Shown here in pieces: positions 30,590-38,586 of a stretch of DNA of 64,000 bases. Under the pieces are notes generated by a model. That model made no database searches, was not told the origin of the DNA, and saw only the letters and a program-made list of their open reading frames with translations. The position numbers and the translations under genes are program-made. The stretch comes from Enterobacter sp. BIGb0383 (lineage in GTDB: Bacteria > Pseudomonadota > Gammaproteobacteria > Enterobacterales > Enterobacteriaceae): positions 1,488,001 through 1,552,000 of the forward strand of contig NZ_RJKQ01000001.1 of the NCBI RefSeq assembly GCF_003751845.1. The letters run 5' to 3'. Position 1 is the stretch's first letter; every line of letters starts with the position of its first letter.

Positions 30590-30786
30590 CTGCCACTGGA
30601 GAGGCTAATCTCGCGGGTGGCAGAACCGAACGAGGTTAGCCTTACCGGTGTTACAGGAAACCGGCGCGTCTTTCGACGCCCTCGTCCGGTCTGCCATTGA
30701 GGTATAACCGGACGCACGACATATATTTGCTATGTCGCCTGTAACGTTGACTGGAGGCTAATCCCGGCACCTGATTTTGCAGGTGC
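30590..30786 (+). other. Repeat-rich structured region resembling a satellite antisense-RNA immunity locus
   Basis: The region holds nested complementary elements. CTGCCAC (30590-30596) pairs with GTGGCAG (30617-30623). GAGGCTAATCTCG (30601-30613) and GGAGGCTAATCCC (30753-30765) are near-direct repeats, and both are complementary to CGAGGTTAGCC (30631-30641). There is a 7-bp hairpin GCACCTG/CAGGTGC (30767-30786). Two direct copies flanking a complementary copy is the layout of the seqA/seqB/seqC immunity elements of phage P4, but no P4 replication or integrase gene is in the window. Confidence 0.35.
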
Positions 30787-31013
30787 GGGAAGACCATACT
30801 GTTCATCCTTACAGACAACAAGGCTTTTTCGCCGTGCTGCCATGCACTTTATCACTTCCCCGAGTCGCCTCGCAAAAAACTGATATGGCTGGGGTTTGTT
30901 TCATGTTTTTTACGGTGGGAAGCGGGGTATCAAAGTCTGCTATGAGCGAAAAGTGGAAGTTCATAATTGCTCTTACGGTCGGTAAGGTCTTAACGAACAC
31001 ACTGGTGTATTAG
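30777..31013 (+). CDS. Doubtful small ORF (78 aa)
   Basis: An open frame follows the structured region and starts at a TTG. Internal ATGs at codons 37, 43 and 56 are alternatives, the last giving MSEKWKFIIALTVGK. No clear Shine-Dalgarno and no recognised family. It is kept only because in P4-like loci a small lethal or regulatory protein follows the immunity region. It may well be non-coding. Confidence 0.2.
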   Translation: MQVREDHTVHPYRQQGFFAVLPCTLSLPRVASQKTDMAGVCFMFFTVGSGVSKSAMSEKWKFIIALTVGKVLTNTLVY

Positions 31014-31567
31014 TCCAATGGGGGCTAGCCCAAGATATAATCAGCCCGCTGGAAAATTTCTAAAAATGAGTGCTCCGGTTAAGTGAGATACTTACACTGA
31101 CAGCCACCGTATATCCCCGATATCAGCCGCTCAGGTCGCTCAGGTAGTGGCTTTTTAACGCCCTCTTCTCACTTCCTCAGACGTACCTCACACTGCGTAA
31201 CGCCACAACTACAACGTGATATGTCTGCGCATCTCTCAACGCCACACCGACATAATTAAACACTCAAGCGCGCAATGCTATCCCTGCCACACCAGCACCC
31301 TTCATGTGTCGGTTTTAATGCAGGTGCAGCCAGACCTCAATCACTTACTGTTAAAGGTAACACTAGTTTTTGTAAATCAGAAAAACGAATGCAATTTTAT
31401 GCGGTTGAATGCGGTATGTACTTTCGTACTAAAATTCTATTTTCAACAAAGAAAACATGGGTATAATCTCTGGAACCATTTAAATTTTAGCTTGTCAACA
31501 GCAGATGAGTTAAGTGGTATAAAAAATGTTATGTATCAGTGCATTACATGGTTAAAAAGGGAAGAAA
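31014..31567. other. Gene-free stretch upstream of the ABC-3C operon
   Basis: About 550 bp that shifts from mixed to AT-rich composition around 31330. I see no credible gene. It must contain the promoter of the four-gene operon; TTGTCA at about 31493 is followed too loosely by AT-rich hexamers to call boxes. Open frames here lack ribosome-binding sites. Confidence 0.4.
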
Positions 31568-31816
31568 ATGATTAAGCTAATCATTCGATTATTGACTTTA
31601 ATAGGCTCGATTGCAGCCTTCGTAGCAGCTATATCATTGCATAGTAATAATTTGTATTTTACATCCCTGAGCTTGTTTGTTGGTTTTTTAGGCACCCTCA
31701 TTAAGACTAAAAAAGAATCAACCATCCAAAACACTGCGACACAAAAGGGTGGTGCTTTTTCACAGAATACTCAAAATAATTATTTCTCCGGTACAAATGG
31801 AGACAACAAAAAATGA
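31568..31816 (+). CDS. Small two-helix membrane protein with C-terminal QxGGxxSxNxQNN motif (candidate effector of the ABC-3C system)
   Basis: This 82-residue protein has two predicted membrane helices (about residues 3-22 and 28-45). MIKLIIR before helix 1 and KTKK after helix 2 predict both ends in the cytoplasm. The tail (46-82) is polar, rich in N, Q, G, S and T, and carries QKGGAFSQNTQNNYFSG (59-75). Nearly the same motif stands at the N-terminus of the next protein (residues 6-22). GGGAAG precedes the ATG, and the stop overlaps the next ATG (ATGA). No known family was recognised. By position and architecture it could be a membrane-disrupting effector recruited through the shared motif; that role is inference. 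Confidence 0.75.
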   Translation: MIKLIIRLLTLIGSIAAFVAAISLHSNNLYFTSLSLFVGFLGTLIKTKKESTIQNTATQKGGAFSQNTQNNYFSGTNGDNKK

Positions 31817-32412
31817 ATAGTATTCAACAACGTGGTGGATTGGGCTCAACAAATATACAGAATAATTTTTTAACATCATCAATCGACATTGTGCGTTCCC
31901 CTTCTATCTTCATGAATCTTGTTGAAATAATTGCTTCTATGGACAATTTTCAAGATAGTAGTTTGCAAGATGATTATTCCGCCTATGATATTGAGGGTAA
32001 AATAGACTTCAATGACGTTATAAAATACAGAAGTAGAATAGAAGATTTCTATCTATACAATAATATGATTGAAAAGTCATACCAAGCCCTAAATGAAAAG
32101 ATGCCAGCAGCTAGGGAAAAATCATTAAACAGAATAAACCAATATTATCGTGACTGTATTGGTGATCTCCAAATAGAAAACAAAACTCATCTAAAAAAAA
32201 TAGAATTTAAAATAGAAAAAGACAAAGCATTCTTACAAATAATAAAAGATAATTCAGATGGGATAATTCGCTGCGTTATTGATCACGTAAAAAAAACATG
32301 TATTAATGCTTTGAATTCCGCAGCGGTCTCTATTGAAGAAATTGAAATGCACGCTGAATATATAGTTTTCCACGCTTTCGTGGAATGCAAAGTATTGGAA
32401 AAACCATTATGA
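31813..32412 (+). CDS. ABC-3C system CTD component with N-terminal QNN motif
   Basis: This 199-residue, mostly helical, charged protein fits the CTD component of ABC three-component systems by position and by its C-terminal pattern (HAEYIVFHAFVECKVLEKPL). In such systems the CTD protein usually carries an N-terminal enzymatic effector domain. Here it has only a short low-complexity segment with QQRGGLGSTNIQNNF (residues 5-19), matching the tail of the preceding membrane protein. It overlaps the genes on both sides by 4 bp (ATGA), so production is coupled. Codon choice and A+T richness differ strongly from backbone genes. Confidence 0.72.
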   Translation: MNSIQQRGGLGSTNIQNNFLTSSIDIVRSPSIFMNLVEIIASMDNFQDSSLQDDYSAYDIEGKIDFNDVIKYRSRIEDFYLYNNMIEKSYQALNEKMPAAREKSLNRINQYYRDCIGDLQIENKTHLKKIEFKIEKDKAFLQIIKDNSDGIIRCVIDHVKKTCINALNSAAVSIEEIEMHAEYIVFHAFVECKVLEKPL

Positions 32413-32648
32413 TTATTTCCAATAGCATTAAACCACAAAATACTATTTATTACTTAGGTGCAAAATTGATTCAATGCATTCAGTCTCAACCATCAAAGAT
32501 ATTGGATAGCATAATTTTATTTGAGAAGTTTCAAACAATAGTTCCTTCGAAAGTAAGTTTCGTGCAATATATGTACGCTTTAAACTGGCTTTTCCTTCTC
32601 GACCTTTTAGAAATTAATGACAAAGGAGATATTGTCATATGTTTTTGA
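32409..32648 (+). CDS. ABC-3C system middle component (MC6-like)
   Basis: This 79-residue protein is typical of the small middle component of ABC-3C systems. It starts SNSIKPQNTIYYLGAKLI, has a central helix ILDSIILFEKF and a winged-helix-like YALNWLFLLDLLEINDKGDI ending in a cysteine-phenylalanine. The ATG at 32409 overlaps the previous stop; its own stop lies inside the ATPase gene (10-bp overlap). In the ABC-3C model it links the ATPase to the CTD protein. Confidence 0.78.
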   Translation: MIISNSIKPQNTIYYLGAKLIQCIQSQPSKILDSIILFEKFQTIVPSKVSFVQYMYALNWLFLLDLLEINDKGDIVICF

Positions 32649-34345
32649 GCAATCTCATAGTCAGCTCACCACTTTTAGGTGAGATTAGAAACATTACTTT
32701 CAAAAAAGGGGTTAACTTAATTGTTGATAAAAGTACACTCACTGATTCAGAAACTGGGAATAGTGTTGGTAAAACGACAGCCCTAAGATCATTAGATTTT
32801 TGTTTCGGATGCAAGCAAGAGCTATTCTATACTGATCCAGAGTTTAAAAAAGATAATGAGATTATACGAAGCTTTCTTATAGATAATGAAGTTGAGTTTA
32901 CACTAACATTATTATCTAAAAATAACTCCCCACTAGTCATTTATAGAAAAGCACTATCGGAACCAAAAGTACTTTGTAAAATAAATAATATTGAATACAA
33001 AAACTTAAAAAACTTTTGTCATGATCTAAAAGTTGCTCTTTTTTACAGCTCAGCTGACAAGCCAACTTTAAGACAAATAATGACTCGTGTTGTTCGGGAT
33101 ACGCCCGATAAAATGTCTAACACATTAAAAACGTTATTCAATAAGAGCAATTACTCTGAGTATGAGACGCTTAATTTATTTCTTTTTGGGTTTGAGGATG
33201 CCTCATTACTTTCAGAAAAACAAAGTGTCACCAAGAATTTAAAAAAAATTGATACCGAATTTAAATTATTAACAAAATTAAAATCTAAAAATGCATTAGA
33301 ACAATCTCTTGAAGTGATTAATCGTGAGATTGAAAATAGTGCTAGTAATATTGATAATTATGATTTAGGCGCATCATATGACCAGCAGATGCAAGAGTTG
33401 AATGATATTAAGGTTGAAATCTCAACTTTATCATTAGACTTAGCCAGCATGAATATGAGACGTTCTCTTAATGAACAAGCTATTAAGAGTTTACTTGTAC
33501 AACAAGACAATTCCAATCCTGACGACCTAAAAAAACTGTATAATGAAGCAACAGAACGTGTTGGCGTTCTAAATAAAACTTTCGAGGATGCTTTAAATTT
33601 TTATAATCAAATGATCGTCAAGAAAGTTGAGTTTATCGAGTCACAAATGACAAGTTTAGAAAGTGAAATATCTTCCAAAAATAATAAACTAGGTATCTGG
33701 CTTAAAAAGGAGTCAGAAATATTAAAAGAACTATCTAAACTTGGTTCTTTAAGTGACCTGCAGTTATTACAAAAAGATATAAACAAACTATACGAAAGCA
33801 AAGGTAGTTTTGAAAGCTCATTAAACCAAATCGAAGAATATGAATCAAAGGTTAATGCTCTCACGATTAAGCTCAAAAATATTTCATTTAAAATAGATAA
33901 ATATATAAGTCAGTTCGATGACAACCTTAAAATCTTCAATAAATACTTTTCAAAATACACTCGCCAACTTTACAATGAAGAATTCATACTCAGTTACGAA
34001 TATAAATCCGATCTATTTCAATTCACCATTGACCCTATTGGTAATATACAATCACAAGGCAATCTAGGTGATGGAAAGAAAAAAGCTCAGGTTTCCGCTT
34101 TTGATCTTGCATATCTTTCACTTCAAGAGGAAATATCATCTAGATTTATACGTTTTGTTGCACATGATGGAATTGAAGCAATACATCAGAACCAAATTAA
34201 AACCCTTTTTGATATAGCTGCTACAATTGATGGACAATATATAATAGCGATATTAAAAGACAAACTGGCTAGCATTAATGGCAAAACCATAGCTACAAGC
34301 ACTATTTTGGAACTAAGTGAAAACGATAAGTTCTTTAAATGCTAG
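32639..34345 (+). CDS. ABC-3C ATPase, coiled-coil SMC/RecN-like with DUF2326 C-terminus
   Basis: This 568-residue ABC-type ATPase is split by a long coiled coil. The N-terminal half holds the P-loop GNSVGKTTALR (residues 40-50) and a beta-rich segment to about 190. A heptad-rich, K/E/S/L-rich stretch (about 195-440) follows. The C-terminal lobe has the DUF2326 signature GDGKKKAQVSAFDLAYL (about 477-493) and a Walker B-like RFVAHDGIEAI (about 504-514). Such ATPases are thought to sense nucleic acid or nucleoprotein states in anti-phage conflict systems. It overlaps the middle-component gene and ends the operon. Confidence 0.85.
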   Translation: MFLSNLIVSSPLLGEIRNITFKKGVNLIVDKSTLTDSETGNSVGKTTALRSLDFCFGCKQELFYTDPEFKKDNEIIRSFLIDNEVEFTLTLLSKNNSPLVIYRKALSEPKVLCKINNIEYKNLKNFCHDLKVALFYSSADKPTLRQIMTRVVRDTPDKMSNTLKTLFNKSNYSEYETLNLFLFGFEDASLLSEKQSVTKNLKKIDTEFKLLTKLKSKNALEQSLEVINREIENSASNIDNYDLGASYDQQMQELNDIKVEISTLSLDLASMNMRRSLNEQAIKSLLVQQDNSNPDDLKKLYNEATERVGVLNKTFEDALNFYNQMIVKKVEFIESQMTSLESEISSKNNKLGIWLKKESEILKELSKLGSLSDLQLLQKDINKLYESKGSFESSLNQIEEYESKVNALTIKLKNISFKIDKYISQFDDNLKIFNKYFSKYTRQLYNEEFILSYEYKSDLFQFTIDPIGNIQSQGNLGDGKKKAQVSAFDLAYLSLQEEISSRFIRFVAHDGIEAIHQNQIKTLFDIAATIDGQYIIAILKDKLASINGKTIATSTILELSENDKFFKC

Positions 34346-34539
34346 AATTGTCTGCCAAAAAAAACTGGTAGACCCCTCATGTGTACTAACTGAGGTTTGA
34401 TGTGACAGTTCTCTCGTGCAGCACAAAATCAAATATTACTGTTAGCGCTGGACGAGGAACTGATATCAATGTCTGCTTTAAACATCAATAAATGGTTTCA
34501 GTTACAGGTTATGGTAAAAATAATGAAAAGGGAGTTGAT

Positions 34540-35121
34540 ATGGCGTCGGAACAAGCTGACATCCTTTCTGCCGATGAAGAGCTAACACATGAGTTAATCT
34601 ATTCTCAGGCAATCGCTGATGCAATGATTTCCATTACTGCGAAGTTTAGTAGCCAACTGCCGGTTGCTGAAATCGTATTGGGTCATATTTATTATTCAGA
34701 TTCAGAAGAGGCTAGTAGTAATTGGCGTCTGCCAGAAAAACGTCAATTTATTGACTTCAACTGGAGCCAAGAAAAGTGTAACCAGACCAAGCGCATTGAT
34801 GTAAGTATTCGATGCCGCGATTTTCTTTGCGGGTTGATGCTTGGGAGGCGTTCTAAAAAACGGCTTTGCATAACCCTTCGCTACCTCGAAGGAAATCCCA
34901 ATGACCATCCCTTGAAAGGTTTCGTCATGCCGATTGCCCTGATTATTTCAGAGAGCTTCGCTGATGCATATGGTATAAGCCAGGTCAATATAAGTCGGCC
35001 AGACAAAGGGCTTATCAATAGATATCAATCGTTTGGCTATTCCCTAAACGCTGCAGACAAAGCTCGAGTTAAGCGGAACAATAATCCCCGGGCTAAGCTG
35101 TTGACAAAACTGATCAGATAG
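34540..35121 (+). CDS. Hypothetical protein, weak GNAT-like features (193 aa)
   Basis: I do not recognise this protein with certainty. The last 70 residues (LRYLEGNP, DHPLKG, a long helix, VNISRPDKGLINRYQSFGYSL) look like the second half of a GNAT acetyltransferase fold, with RYQSFGY resembling the usual Y-x-x-x-G-F motif. The glycine-rich CoA loop is not evident. It ends in a strongly basic tail (KARVKRNNNPRAKLLTKLIR). I took the ATG at 34540 because GGGAG lies just upstream; an ATG 16 codons earlier is possible. It lies 66 bp upstream of another unknown gene on the same strand, so the two may form a pair. Confidence 0.6.
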   Translation: MASEQADILSADEELTHELIYSQAIADAMISITAKFSSQLPVAEIVLGHIYYSDSEEASSNWRLPEKRQFIDFNWSQEKCNQTKRIDVSIRCRDFLCGLMLGRRSKKRLCITLRYLEGNPNDHPLKGFVMPIALIISESFADAYGISQVNISRPDKGLINRYQSFGYSLNAADKARVKRNNNPRAKLLTKLIR

Positions 35122-35187
35122 TACGCATTGAGCATTTTATGAACTGTTATGATAAAATACTTATGAGAAGAACTTTGGGAGGATCTT

Positions 35188-35565
35188 ATGAGACCAAGTA
35201 AGCAAGCGGCAGTTAGACACTTGGGCAAATCGACAACTGCCCATAAACGTGTGCAACAGATGCTCAAAACTGAAATTGTCCGCTCTGATTACCAGGATGT
35301 GTTGATATTCGCTGTGCGGTTTAACACTCGCAGATGTCGTAACGACGGACAACTCCTCACTGATAATCTGCTGAAAACAGTAGAGAAAGCATCCAGAGAC
35401 TATGTTCTTGCTGGCCAGGCGAATAACATATCTCCAAAAGAAATTAAGCGTAAGATCGTTGCCTCAGGCCGCAGGAGCCGTAATAACACTGTATGGACAT
35501 CTGACTTAGATTTAGAAGAGAAGCATAGTCTGATGGCTGGTGTTCAACGCAGAGTAAAAGCATAA
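35188..35565 (+). CDS. Hypothetical basic protein (125 aa), partner of upstream gene
   Basis: I do not recognise this protein. It is 125 residues, strongly basic (many K/R), without membrane segments, and largely helical in appearance (TDNLLKTVEKASRDYVL, SPKEIKRKIVASGRRSRN). The basic character suggests nucleic-acid or ribosome contact. A strong GGGAGG ribosome-binding site lies 7 bp before the ATG. With the gene at 34540-35121 it could be a two-component accessory module such as a toxin-antitoxin pair; that is speculation from size, spacing and location. Confidence 0.6.
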   Translation: MRPSKQAAVRHLGKSTTAHKRVQQMLKTEIVRSDYQDVLIFAVRFNTRRCRNDGQLLTDNLLKTVEKASRDYVLAGQANNISPKEIKRKIVASGRRSRNNTVWTSDLDLEEKHSLMAGVQRRVKA

Positions 35566-35642
35566 ATCGGTGACTTACTCCACATAAACAAACTTAAAAC
35601 TATGTAAGCAACGTCAGATTCTGGCACTCAGCGGGCATAAAG

Positions 35643-35660
35643 ATGCCGCTCACGCGGCAT
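35643..35660. terminator. Hairpin at the right end of the island
   Basis: A perfect 7-bp stem ATGCCGC/GCGGCAT (35643-35649 with 35654-35660) has a TCAC loop. It lies between the unknown gene ending at 35565 and the GNAT stump. It is a terminator candidate, but without a strong T-run. Confidence 0.45.
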
Positions 35661-35707
35661 TGTGTTCTGAATTCAGGTAGCGCATCAGGCGTCTGTATCC
35701 GGAGAGG

Positions 35708-35845
35708 TTACAAACCTGCTTTCATAATGGTATACGGGGATTCGGTGAATCCGCAGCGCTCATAGGCACGAATTGCACGGCTGTTATCCCCATGGACATA
35801 CGAGCGAAGCTCCAGTGCCTTTTCTGATTTGGCTTCTTCTGTAAG
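35708..35845 (-). pseudogene. C-terminal remnant of a GNAT acetyltransferase gene
   Basis: On the minus strand 45 codons are open before a TAA at 35708-35710. They read as the end of a GNAT acetyltransferase: LELRSYVHGDNSRAIRAYER, then CGF, and a tail ending TIMKAGL. The RAIRAYERCGF block is the family's motif B. A TAG (35846-35848) sits directly upstream, there is no start or ribosome-binding site, and the CoA-binding half is missing. This is a truncated gene at the island's right boundary, consistent with insertion or deletion having removed the 5' part. Confidence 0.8.
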
Positions 35846-35885
35846 CTACTATGTCTCTTCTACTCACTAACAGGGATTGTGTCCA

Positions 35886-36263
35886 ATGTCAGCACGACAT
35901 ATCAAACCGCTTCTGCTACTCCTGCCATTTCTGGTAGCTGCCTGCGCCAGCGGTAATCAAAAACAGGCTATCCAACCGGAAGTAAACCAGGATGAGATTT
36001 CTAAAATCCAGAGCTATGCAGCACAGATACAGCAGGCGGTAACGGCGGAGTTTTCGGACATTAAGTCGTGGCGGGGAAAGGAATGTACTATCCGGGCTTC
36101 AATTTTGCAGGATGGAATGCTGATGAAAGCAGTGGCTGAGGATGGCGATCCGGAGTTTTGTGAGGCGGCGCTTGCTGCATTGACGCGTGCGAAACTGCCA
36201 CCGGCACCGGATGAGAAGACCTGGCTGAAGTTTAAAAATTCTCCTTTCTATTTCGCGCCATAA
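35886..36263 (+). CDS. Lipoprotein with TolA C-terminal-like domain
   Basis: This 125-residue predicted outer- or inner-membrane lipoprotein has a hydrophobic signal (KPLLLLLPFLVAAC) with lipobox LVAAC and the lipidated cysteine at about residue 20. The mature part matches the TolA C-terminal fold (IRASILQDGMLMKAVAEDGDPEFCEAALAAL and the end WLKFKNSPFYFAP, with two cysteines C62 and C92 that could form a disulfide). The ATG at 35886 was chosen; an in-frame TTG three codons earlier exists. Function is unknown; the domain suggests interaction with the Tol or colicin machinery. It is convergent with hisP. Confidence 0.82.
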   Translation: MSARHIKPLLLLLPFLVAACASGNQKQAIQPEVNQDEISKIQSYAAQIQQAVTAEFSDIKSWRGKECTIRASILQDGMLMKAVAEDGDPEFCEAALAALTRAKLPPAPDEKTWLKFKNSPFYFAP

Positions 36264-36328
36264 ACCCTCTGGTCTGAAAGCCCCGGATATCCAGTACCCA
36301 GGGCTTCTCTTTATTGGGTTCCTCGAAC

Positions 36329-37102
36329 CTACTTCAACGACCCCTTCAAAAACTGCTGCAGCCTGGTACTTTTCGGATTCCCAAATACCTCATCCGGTGT
36401 CCCCTCTTCTTCGATTTTCCCCTGATGCAGGAAGATGACGTGGGAAGAGACATGGCGGGCGAAGCCCATTTCGTGGGTTACCACGACCATGGTTTTCCCC
36501 TCTTCCGCCAGCTGCTGCATGATGCGCAGGACTTCGCCGACCAGTTCCGGGTCGAGGGCGGAGGTGGGTTCATCGAACAGCAGGACTTCCGGCTCCATGG
36601 CTAATGCGCGGGCGATGGAGACGCGCTGTTGCTGGCCGCCGGAGAGGTGGACCGGGTATTTGACCTGGGCGCGTTCGTCGATACCGACTTTTTGCAGGTA
36701 TTTGATGGCGCGCTCGCGGGCTTCGGCTTTGCTCAGGCCCAGGACCTGGATTGGGGCTTCCATGACGTTTTCCAGCACCGTCATATGGCTCCACAGGTTG
36801 AAGTGCTGGAAGACCATGGTCAGGCGGGTGCGCAGCATCCGCAGCTGGTTTTTGTCCGCGACTTTAAGCTGGCCGTCTTTGTCCCGCACCAGGCCGATGT
36901 TCTGGCCGTTAACGACCAGAGTGCCTTCGCTCGGCTTTTCGAGGAAGTTGATGCAGCGCAGAAAGGTGCTTTTCCCGGAGCCGGACGAGCCGATGATGCT
37001 GATCACATCCCCGGCGTTGGCCTGCAGCGAGACCCCTTTCAACACTTCGTGTTCGCCGTAGTGCTTGTGCAGATCGATAACGTTTAATTTGTTCTCAGAC
37101 AT
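36329..37102 (-). CDS. hisP: Histidine/lysine-arginine-ornithine ABC transporter ATPase HisP
   Basis: HisP (257 aa) is the ATPase dimer that energises the HisQM permease. Visible motifs are Walker [10 protein letters not shown] (about residues 37-45), the signature LSGGQQQR (about 153-160), Walker [14 protein letters not shown] and the switch histidine VVTHEMGFA. It is last in hisJQMP, 7 bp after hisM. Confidence 0.97.
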   Translation of the reverse strand: MSENKLNVIDLHKHYGEHEVLKGVSLQANAGDVISIIGSSGSGKSTFLRCINFLEKPSEGTLVVNGQNIGLVRDKDGQLKVADKNQLRMLRTRLTMVFQHFNLWSHMTVLENVMEAPIQVLGLSKAEARERAIKYLQKVGIDERAQVKYPVHLSGGQQQRVSIARALAMEPEVLLFDEPTSALDPELVGEVLRIMQQLAEEGKTMVVVTHEMGFARHVSSHVIFLHQGKIEEEGTPDEVFGNPKSTRLQQFLKGSLK

Positions 37103-37109
37103 CGTATTC

Positions 37110-37826
37110 TCAGTGCGTCGAAGACGGTTTCACATGCTGCAACCAGCGCTTTTCCGCCTTGCGGAACAGGCTAATCAGCACATAAGAGATAATCAGATAC
37201 AGCACCGCAGCAATACCAAAGGCCGTAAAGGGCTGGTAGGTCGCGGAGTTGATATCGCGGGCAATCTTGAGCAGGTCCGGCACGGTGGCGGTAAAGGCCA
37301 GCGCGGTGGAGTGCAGCATCAGGATCACCTCGTTGCTGTAGGCAGGCAGCGCGATGCGCAGCGCCGACGGCAGAATGATGCAGCGGTACAGTTTAAATGA
37401 GGAGAACCCGTAGGCCCGCGCGGCTTCAATCTCGCCGTGCGGAACGGAGCGTATCGCCCCGGCAAAGATCTCCGTGGTGTAGGCGCAGGTGTTGAGGGTC
37501 AGCGCCAGCACCGTACAGTTCAGCCCGCTACGGAAGAAGGCGTTGAGCAGATCGGTGCCCTTGACGATCTCCAGGGTGTACATCCCGGAGTAGAACACCA
37601 GCAGCTGGACGTACAGCGGCGTGCCGCGAAAGACCCAGGTGAACAGCCAGATCGGGAAACGAATAAATTTGTTGCTGGAGACGCGGCCAATGGCGAGGAA
37701 CACCGCCATGATCCCGCCCATCACCACGGAAGAGATCAGCAGCCACAGGGTGATGGCCACGCCGGTCATGCGGTAGCCGTCGCTCCACAGCAGAGAGCGC
37801 CAGTACTCCTGGAGAATATCAATCAC
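37110..37826 (-). CDS. hisM: Histidine ABC transporter permease HisM
   Basis: HisM (238 aa) is an inner-membrane permease subunit with five membrane segments. The cytoplasmic EAA loop ([22 protein letters not shown], about residues 150-171) contacts HisP. It starts at GTG (37826), whose GTGA overlaps the hisQ stop. It is 84-90 percent similar by eye to E. coli HisM. Confidence 0.96.
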   Translation of the reverse strand: MIDILQEYWRSLLWSDGYRMTGVAITLWLLISSVVMGGIMAVFLAIGRVSSNKFIRFPIWLFTWVFRGTPLYVQLLVFYSGMYTLEIVKGTDLLNAFFRSGLNCTVLALTLNTCAYTTEIFAGAIRSVPHGEIEAARAYGFSSFKLYRCIILPSALRIALPAYSNEVILMLHSTALAFTATVPDLLKIARDINSATYQPFTAFGIAAVLYLIISYVLISLFRKAEKRWLQHVKPSSTH

Positions 37827-38509
37827 AGGTCAGCCCTCTTCACACCCACCGAGTAACGGCGTTCGAGCAGCAGCAGGACGCCGTTGGACACCGTTGTAAA
37901 AAAGAGATAAATCACGCCGCAGACGATGGCGAACCAGAAGGGTTCCCAGGTGCTTTTCCCGGCGAGCTGCGTGGCTTTGACCACATCTTCCAGGCCGAGC
38001 AGGGACACCAGCGCCGTGGCTTTGAGGATAACCTGCCAGTTGTTGCCGATCCCCGGCAGCGCAAAGCGCATCATCGACGGAAACAGAATGCGGCGGAAGA
38101 TCTGGCTGGCGGTAAAACCGAAGGCGGTCGCCGCCTCGATATGCCCTTTCGGCACCGCCATAAAGGCGCCGCGGAAGGTTTCGGTAAAGTAGGCCCCGTA
38201 GATAAAGCCCAGGGTGATAATACCGGCCACCATCGGGTCGATATCAAACTGCGCGAGGCCGAGCGCATCGGTCACGCTGTTGAGCGCGATTTGCAGGCCG
38301 TAAAAGATAAGCAGCATCAGAACCAGGTCTGGCACACCGCGAATCAGCGTGGTGTAGGCTTCAAAAATAATCGCCAGCAGACGATTACCGGAAAGCTTTG
38401 CGCCGGCACCCACCAGGCCTATCAGTACTGCCAGTACCACCGAGCTGAGCGCAAGCTCCAGCGTCACGATGGCACCCTGTAAGATGACTCCAGAAAACCC
38501 GTACAGCAT
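37823..38509 (-). CDS. hisQ: Histidine ABC transporter permease HisQ
   Basis: HisQ (228 aa) is the second permease subunit of the histidine/lysine-arginine-ornithine importer. The EAA loop reads HIEAATAFGFTASQIFRRILFP (about 142-163). It overlaps hisM by 4 bp and lies 77 bp after hisJ, with a hairpin in that gap that may lower its expression relative to the binding protein. Confidence 0.96.
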   Translation of the reverse strand: MLYGFSGVILQGAIVTLELALSSVVLAVLIGLVGAGAKLSGNRLLAIIFEAYTTLIRGVPDLVLMLLIFYGLQIALNSVTDALGLAQFDIDPMVAGIITLGFIYGAYFTETFRGAFMAVPKGHIEAATAFGFTASQIFRRILFPSMMRFALPGIGNNWQVILKATALVSLLGLEDVVKATQLAGKSTWEPFWFAIVCGVIYLFFTTVSNGVLLLLERRYSVGVKRADL

Positions 38510-38546
38510 TCAGCCTGTCCTGTCGTGTGTCGTCGTAAGGCACGGC

Positions 38547-38568
38547 CCTGCCCGCTCGCGCGGACAGG
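38547..38568 (-). other. hisJ-hisQ intercistronic hairpin
   Basis: CCTGCCCGC (38547-38555) and GCGGACAGG (38560-38568) form a 9-bp stem with one G-U type mismatch and a TCGC loop; flanking AAGGCA/TGCCGTT extends it. It likely stabilises the hisJ message or attenuates hisQMP, as the repeat at this place does in Salmonella. Confidence 0.6.
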
Positions 38569-38586
38569 TGCCGTTACGCGTGGGGA

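Noticed and set aside
31216-31575. Open frame of 119 codons just before the ABC-3C operon
   Set aside because: No Shine-Dalgarno, compositional break in its middle, and it runs into the start of the 82-aa gene in another frame; more likely leader DNA.
29000-35845. tRNA attachment site or flanking direct repeats for the island
   Set aside because: No tRNA gene, integrase or convincing direct repeat was found at either edge, so an integrative element boundary could not be defined.
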